A DNA stretch of 60,679 bases, taken from assembly GCA_035253825.1 (NCBI GenBank), contig DATFBM010000001.1:1-60679 (forward strand), written 5' to 3'. Of the stretch, positions 58,451 to 60,679 are shown one piece after another. Under the pieces are notes generated by a model. That model saw only the letters and a list, made by a program, of their open reading frames with translations, was not told where the DNA came from and searched no databases. The number at the start of each line of letters is the position of its first letter. Within the stretch, counting starts at the first letter, position 1. This stretch comes from JACCTH01 sp035253825. Lineage in GTDB: Bacteria; Actinomycetota; Acidimicrobiia; Spongiisociales; ZC4RG35. The translations under genes were made by a program, and so were the position numbers.

Positions 58451-58975
58451 ATGAAAACAAATCGAGCCCTAATAGCCCTCATCGTCCTGATCGTCGCGGC
58501 CTGCGGCGGAGGTGGAGCCGTCACTACCGCCGCTCCCGCCACCACCGCCGGAGCCGTCACCACCGCGGCTGCCGAGACCACGTCCGCCCCGGCGACCACG
58601 GCGAGTGCCACGACCATGGCGGCGGGGGAAGGGGATGCGCTGGCGGTTGCCTCGACCGACCTGGGTGACATCATCACCGATGCCGAGGGAGCGACTCTCT
58701 ACATATTCACGCCCGATGAGCAGGGAGACCCGACCTGCTTTGACGATTGCGCTGCCAATTGGCCGCCGCTGACCACCGAGGTAGCGGCTGGGGAAGGGCT
58801 AGACGCCTCGCTCCTCGGCACGGCCGACCGCGGCGACGGGACCATGCAAGTGACTTACAACGGCTGGCCGCTCTACTACTTCGCTGCTGATGCCGCACCG
58901 GGCGACATCAACGGCCAAGGAGTAGGCGACATCTGGTGGGTAATCGGCCCCGACGGTGAACCGATTACCGGCTAG
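58451..58975 (+). CDS. COG4315-type secreted lipoprotein
   Basis: Protein of 174 residues. Lipoprotein signal IALIVLIVAAC with Cys ~18, a long Thr/Ala/Pro-rich linker (~20-60), then a repeat pair typical of the family: GATLYIFTPDEQGDPTCFDDCAANWPPL and YNGWPLYYFAADAAPGDINGQGVGDIWWVIGPDG-like segments. A GGAGG Shine-Dalgarno precedes the ATG. Function of the family is unknown. Its stop shares a CTAG with that of the convergent GNAT gene. Confidence 0.87.
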   Translation: MKTNRALIALIVLIVAACGGGGAVTTAAPATTAGAVTTAAAETTSAPATTASATTMAAGEGDALAVASTDLGDIITDAEGATLYIFTPDEQGDPTCFDDCAANWPPLTTEVAAGEGLDASLLGTADRGDGTMQVTYNGWPLYYFAADAAPGDINGQGVGDIWWVIGPDGEPITG

Positions 58976-59916
58976 ACCTGGATCTGATGCTGTACCTGTC
59001 GGTGCAGCGGGCTGAACCCGAGACTCTCGTATAGGCGATAGGCGCCCGTGAGGCTGTCGGAGTCGACGCCGATCATGGCGTGGTCGAAACCGGCCTCTCG
59101 GAAGCGGGCGCAGGATCGTTCGACCAGAGCCGAGGCGATTCCGCGCTTGCGAAACTCGGGGTGGGTGCCGAGATGGCCGATCCAACCATCTCGGCGCCCG
59201 GTGATTTCCTGGTCGGAGGGATAGTGAGAGTTGAGGGTCACACCTACCAGCCGCCCGCCGGCCAAGGCCATGTAGGACATATCGAGACGAGTACCGGTCC
59301 CACCGATGAGGTGGTCCCAGGCGGCGCGGTCGCGGGGCGTGGAACCCCAATGGTCGCTAAAGGCGAGGTTCATCAGCAACCGGGCAGCTTCTGACCGTGA
59401 CCCCTCCCAGGCGACGACGTCGATTCCGGCGACCAGTCTGTCCACAACGGGCTGGGTCAGTGGGCGTATCAACTCGGCGAAGTAGCGAGTCGGGGTGAGG
59501 CCATGGCGCTCGTACAGGGCGATGGCTTCTTTCTCGAAGTCGAAGGCGAATGTGCGCAGGAACCGGGGAACGTTGGGCGAGTCCTCACGCAATATCTGCG
59601 CTCCCCGTTCCATCTCCCAGGACAACAGAGCGCTGCCGATGCCCCGTCGGCGGTGGTCAGGATCGACCCCGCCGACGAGGAAGGCGCGGGCATGATCGGA
59701 TTCGCCGGGCCGACGGAGGACCTGGCCGAAGCCCATCACCTTTTCGTCCACCAGAGCCAGGCGACCGTCGTTGGGAAGGTCGAGATGGGGATCTTCGGCC
59801 ATTTCGGCGATCTCCTCCCATGGGGTGACGATCGGTATGTGGTCAAAGATCTCGATCTTGCGATAAAGCTCATAGAGGGCGGGGAGCATTTCTGGCTCGA
59901 GGGGAACCAGCTTCAT
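58972..59916 (-). CDS. Tandem-GNAT acetyltransferase (mycothiol synthase-like fold)
   Basis: Protein of 314 residues with two GNAT domains. The first has VDPDHRRRGIGSALLSWEM and the second THPEFRKRGIASALVERSC; both are complete CoA-binding loops. This layout recalls MshD and other double-GNAT enzymes of actinobacteria, but MshD identity is not established. Its ATG overlaps the stop of the sirtuin gene (ATGA), which links an acetyltransferase and a deacylase in one transcript. Confidence 0.85.
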   Translation of the reverse strand: MKLVPLEPEMLPALYELYRKIEIFDHIPIVTPWEEIAEMAEDPHLDLPNDGRLALVDEKVMGFGQVLRRPGESDHARAFLVGGVDPDHRRRGIGSALLSWEMERGAQILREDSPNVPRFLRTFAFDFEKEAIALYERHGLTPTRYFAELIRPLTQPVVDRLVAGIDVVAWEGSRSEAARLLMNLAFSDHWGSTPRDRAAWDHLIGGTGTRLDMSYMALAGGRLVGVTLNSHYPSDQEITGRRDGWIGHLGTHPEFRKRGIASALVERSCARFREAGFDHAMIGVDSDSLTGAYRLYESLGFSPLHRQVQHQIQV

Positions 59917-60679
59917 CCGGCGACGCGCTTTGCCAGCTCGCTGACTGTTGTCCCTGCTTTGCCACCAAGACGGACGGTGGCCAGGCGATCCATCTCGGTC
60001 TCGCCCTCGTTGATGATCACTAACGGCTTTCCTGCCTGGACCATGGAGAACGGGATCTCAGCCGCCGGCCACACCCCGAGGGTGGTGCCGATGGCGAGGA
60101 CCGATCGAGCTCGGTAGGCGAGGGCCCAGGCCCGGTCGACAATCGCCTCGGGGAGATTCTCACCGAACATCACGGTGGTGGTTTTGATGACGCCACCACA
60201 GACCTCGCACCGCGGCTCCTCCTCGCCTTGATCAACCCGCACGAGGACCTCCTCGGTGGGCCATGTGAGCCCGCACTCGTAGCAACGGACGGTGCGGACG
60301 TGACCATGCACCTCGGCGACTGCTTCCTCGGGAAGACCAGCCTTGAGATGGAGGCCGTCGACGTTTTGGGTAACACAGCCCACCAGTCGCTGCTGGCGAT
60401 AGAGGTCCACCAGGGCAAGGTGAGCCGCGTTGGGAACCAGCGTCGCCCGTGCTCCCCACAGCGATCCCTCGGCGTGCATCCTCCAACCTCGTTTGCGACG
60501 CTCGGGGTCGGCCAGATACTTCTCGATGGTGAAGTCGGCCGGATCCATCTTGGTCCAGAGGCCGTTGGGGCCGCGGAAATCGGGGATGCCGGATTCGGTC
60601 GAGATCCCCGCTCCGGTGAAGGCCAGGATCGGAAGTGCTTCCTTCAGCATCTCGGCCGCGGCGGCGAGGCTGTCAGTCA
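59913..60679 (-). CDS. NAD-dependent protein deacylase (sirtuin), 5' end at the window edge
   Basis: Sirtuin of at least 255 visible codons. It removes acyl groups from protein lysines using NAD. Motifs: AFTGAGISTESGIPDFRG (NAD site), TQNVDGLHLKAG, the catalytic His in EVHGHV, and the zinc cysteines C-Y-E-C ... C-E-V-C, followed by MFGENLP. The frame is open through the edge; the last two window bases suggest an ATG whose first base would be 60680, so perhaps one base is missing. An internal ATG at 60650 would cut the usual N-terminal helix. It overlaps the downstream GNAT gene. Confidence 0.94.
   Translation of the reverse strand, partial: TDSLAAAAEMLKEALPILAFTGAGISTESGIPDFRGPNGLWTKMDPADFTIEKYLADPERRKRGWRMHAEGSLWGARATLVPNAAHLALVDLYRQQRLVGCVTQNVDGLHLKAGLPEEAVAEVHGHVRTVRCYECGLTWPTEEVLVRVDQGEEEPRCEVCGGVIKTTTVMFGENLPEAIVDRAWALAYRARSVLAIGTTLGVWPAAEIPFSMVQAGKPLVIINEGETEMDRLATVRLGGKAGTTVSELAKRVAG

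Noticed and set aside
1..60679. CRISPR array, insertion sequence with transposase, rRNA genes
   Set aside because: No regularly spaced direct repeats, no transposase motif and no rRNA sequence seen on either strand.

Overview
This is a GC-rich, gene-dense window that looks like the core chromosome of an actinobacterium, most probably a poorly sampled lineage of the Acidimicrobiia type (inference). The evidence is the family mix: an Eis-type acetyltransferase, a DUF222/HNH (13E12-repeat type) nuclease, an LCP cell-wall ligase, a PGM1-related ATP-grasp protein, tandem-GNAT proteins, many GTG/TTG starts, and many 4-base ATGA/GTGA stop-start overlaps. I see no prophage, integrase, insertion sequence or CRISPR array.

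Layout. 1-13177 carries purine genes on the minus strand in three blocks (purA-purD-purE, purB coupled to an antiporter/USP fusion, and purC cut by the window edge), interleaved with plus-strand genes for a hotdog thioesterase, an LCP protein, a ROK sugar kinase, a YcaQ-type glycosylase and a Vgb-like lipoprotein. 13241-19820 has the ATP-grasp protein, glnA, an Eis-like acetyltransferase, two small membrane proteins, a cytochrome b561 and an Nfu N-terminal protein. 19836-27682 is a catabolic run on the plus strand: hydantoinase A/B, then glycolate oxidase glcDEF and a membrane protein. 27723-33991 (minus) holds a fused 2-oxoacid dehydrogenase E1, an Asp-box protein, argS and a GNAT. 34073-36052 has an unknown protein and a glutaryl-CoA-dehydrogenase-like enzyme. 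36685-42366 (minus) holds metYX with a structured leader and an ABC-2 exporter with a NEW3 protein. 42525-49581 holds a PAS histidine kinase, a GH26-like/SLH protein, a probable selenoprotein, an HNH nuclease with a LexA box over its start, tRNA-Phe and tRNA-Asp, and a Tat-lipoprotein beta-lactamase-fold hydrolase. 49578-60679 holds an alcohol dehydrogenase, small enzymes, a TPP-riboswitch-controlled thiBPQ operon, a fabF-like/SDR/acyl-CoA dehydrogenase operon, a GNAT, and a sirtuin cut by the right edge.

Most interesting signals. (1) 46432-47109 reads as one peroxiredoxin-like protein only if an in-frame TGA at 47005-47007 is decoded as selenocysteine. The TGA sits exactly at the first position of the active-site CxxC, and a SECIS-like hairpin follows. 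(2) metY has a 15-codon upstream ORF with four cysteines, flanked by mutually exclusive stems, which resembles a cysteine-sensing attenuator. (3) Two unrelated DUF559 (Vsr-fold) nuclease genes each sit in a compact cassette bounded by inverted repeats and slotted exactly between the stop codons of convergent host genes. (4) The HNH gene has a near-perfect SOS box across its start codon. (5) The GH26-like protein has lost its predicted catalytic nucleophile.
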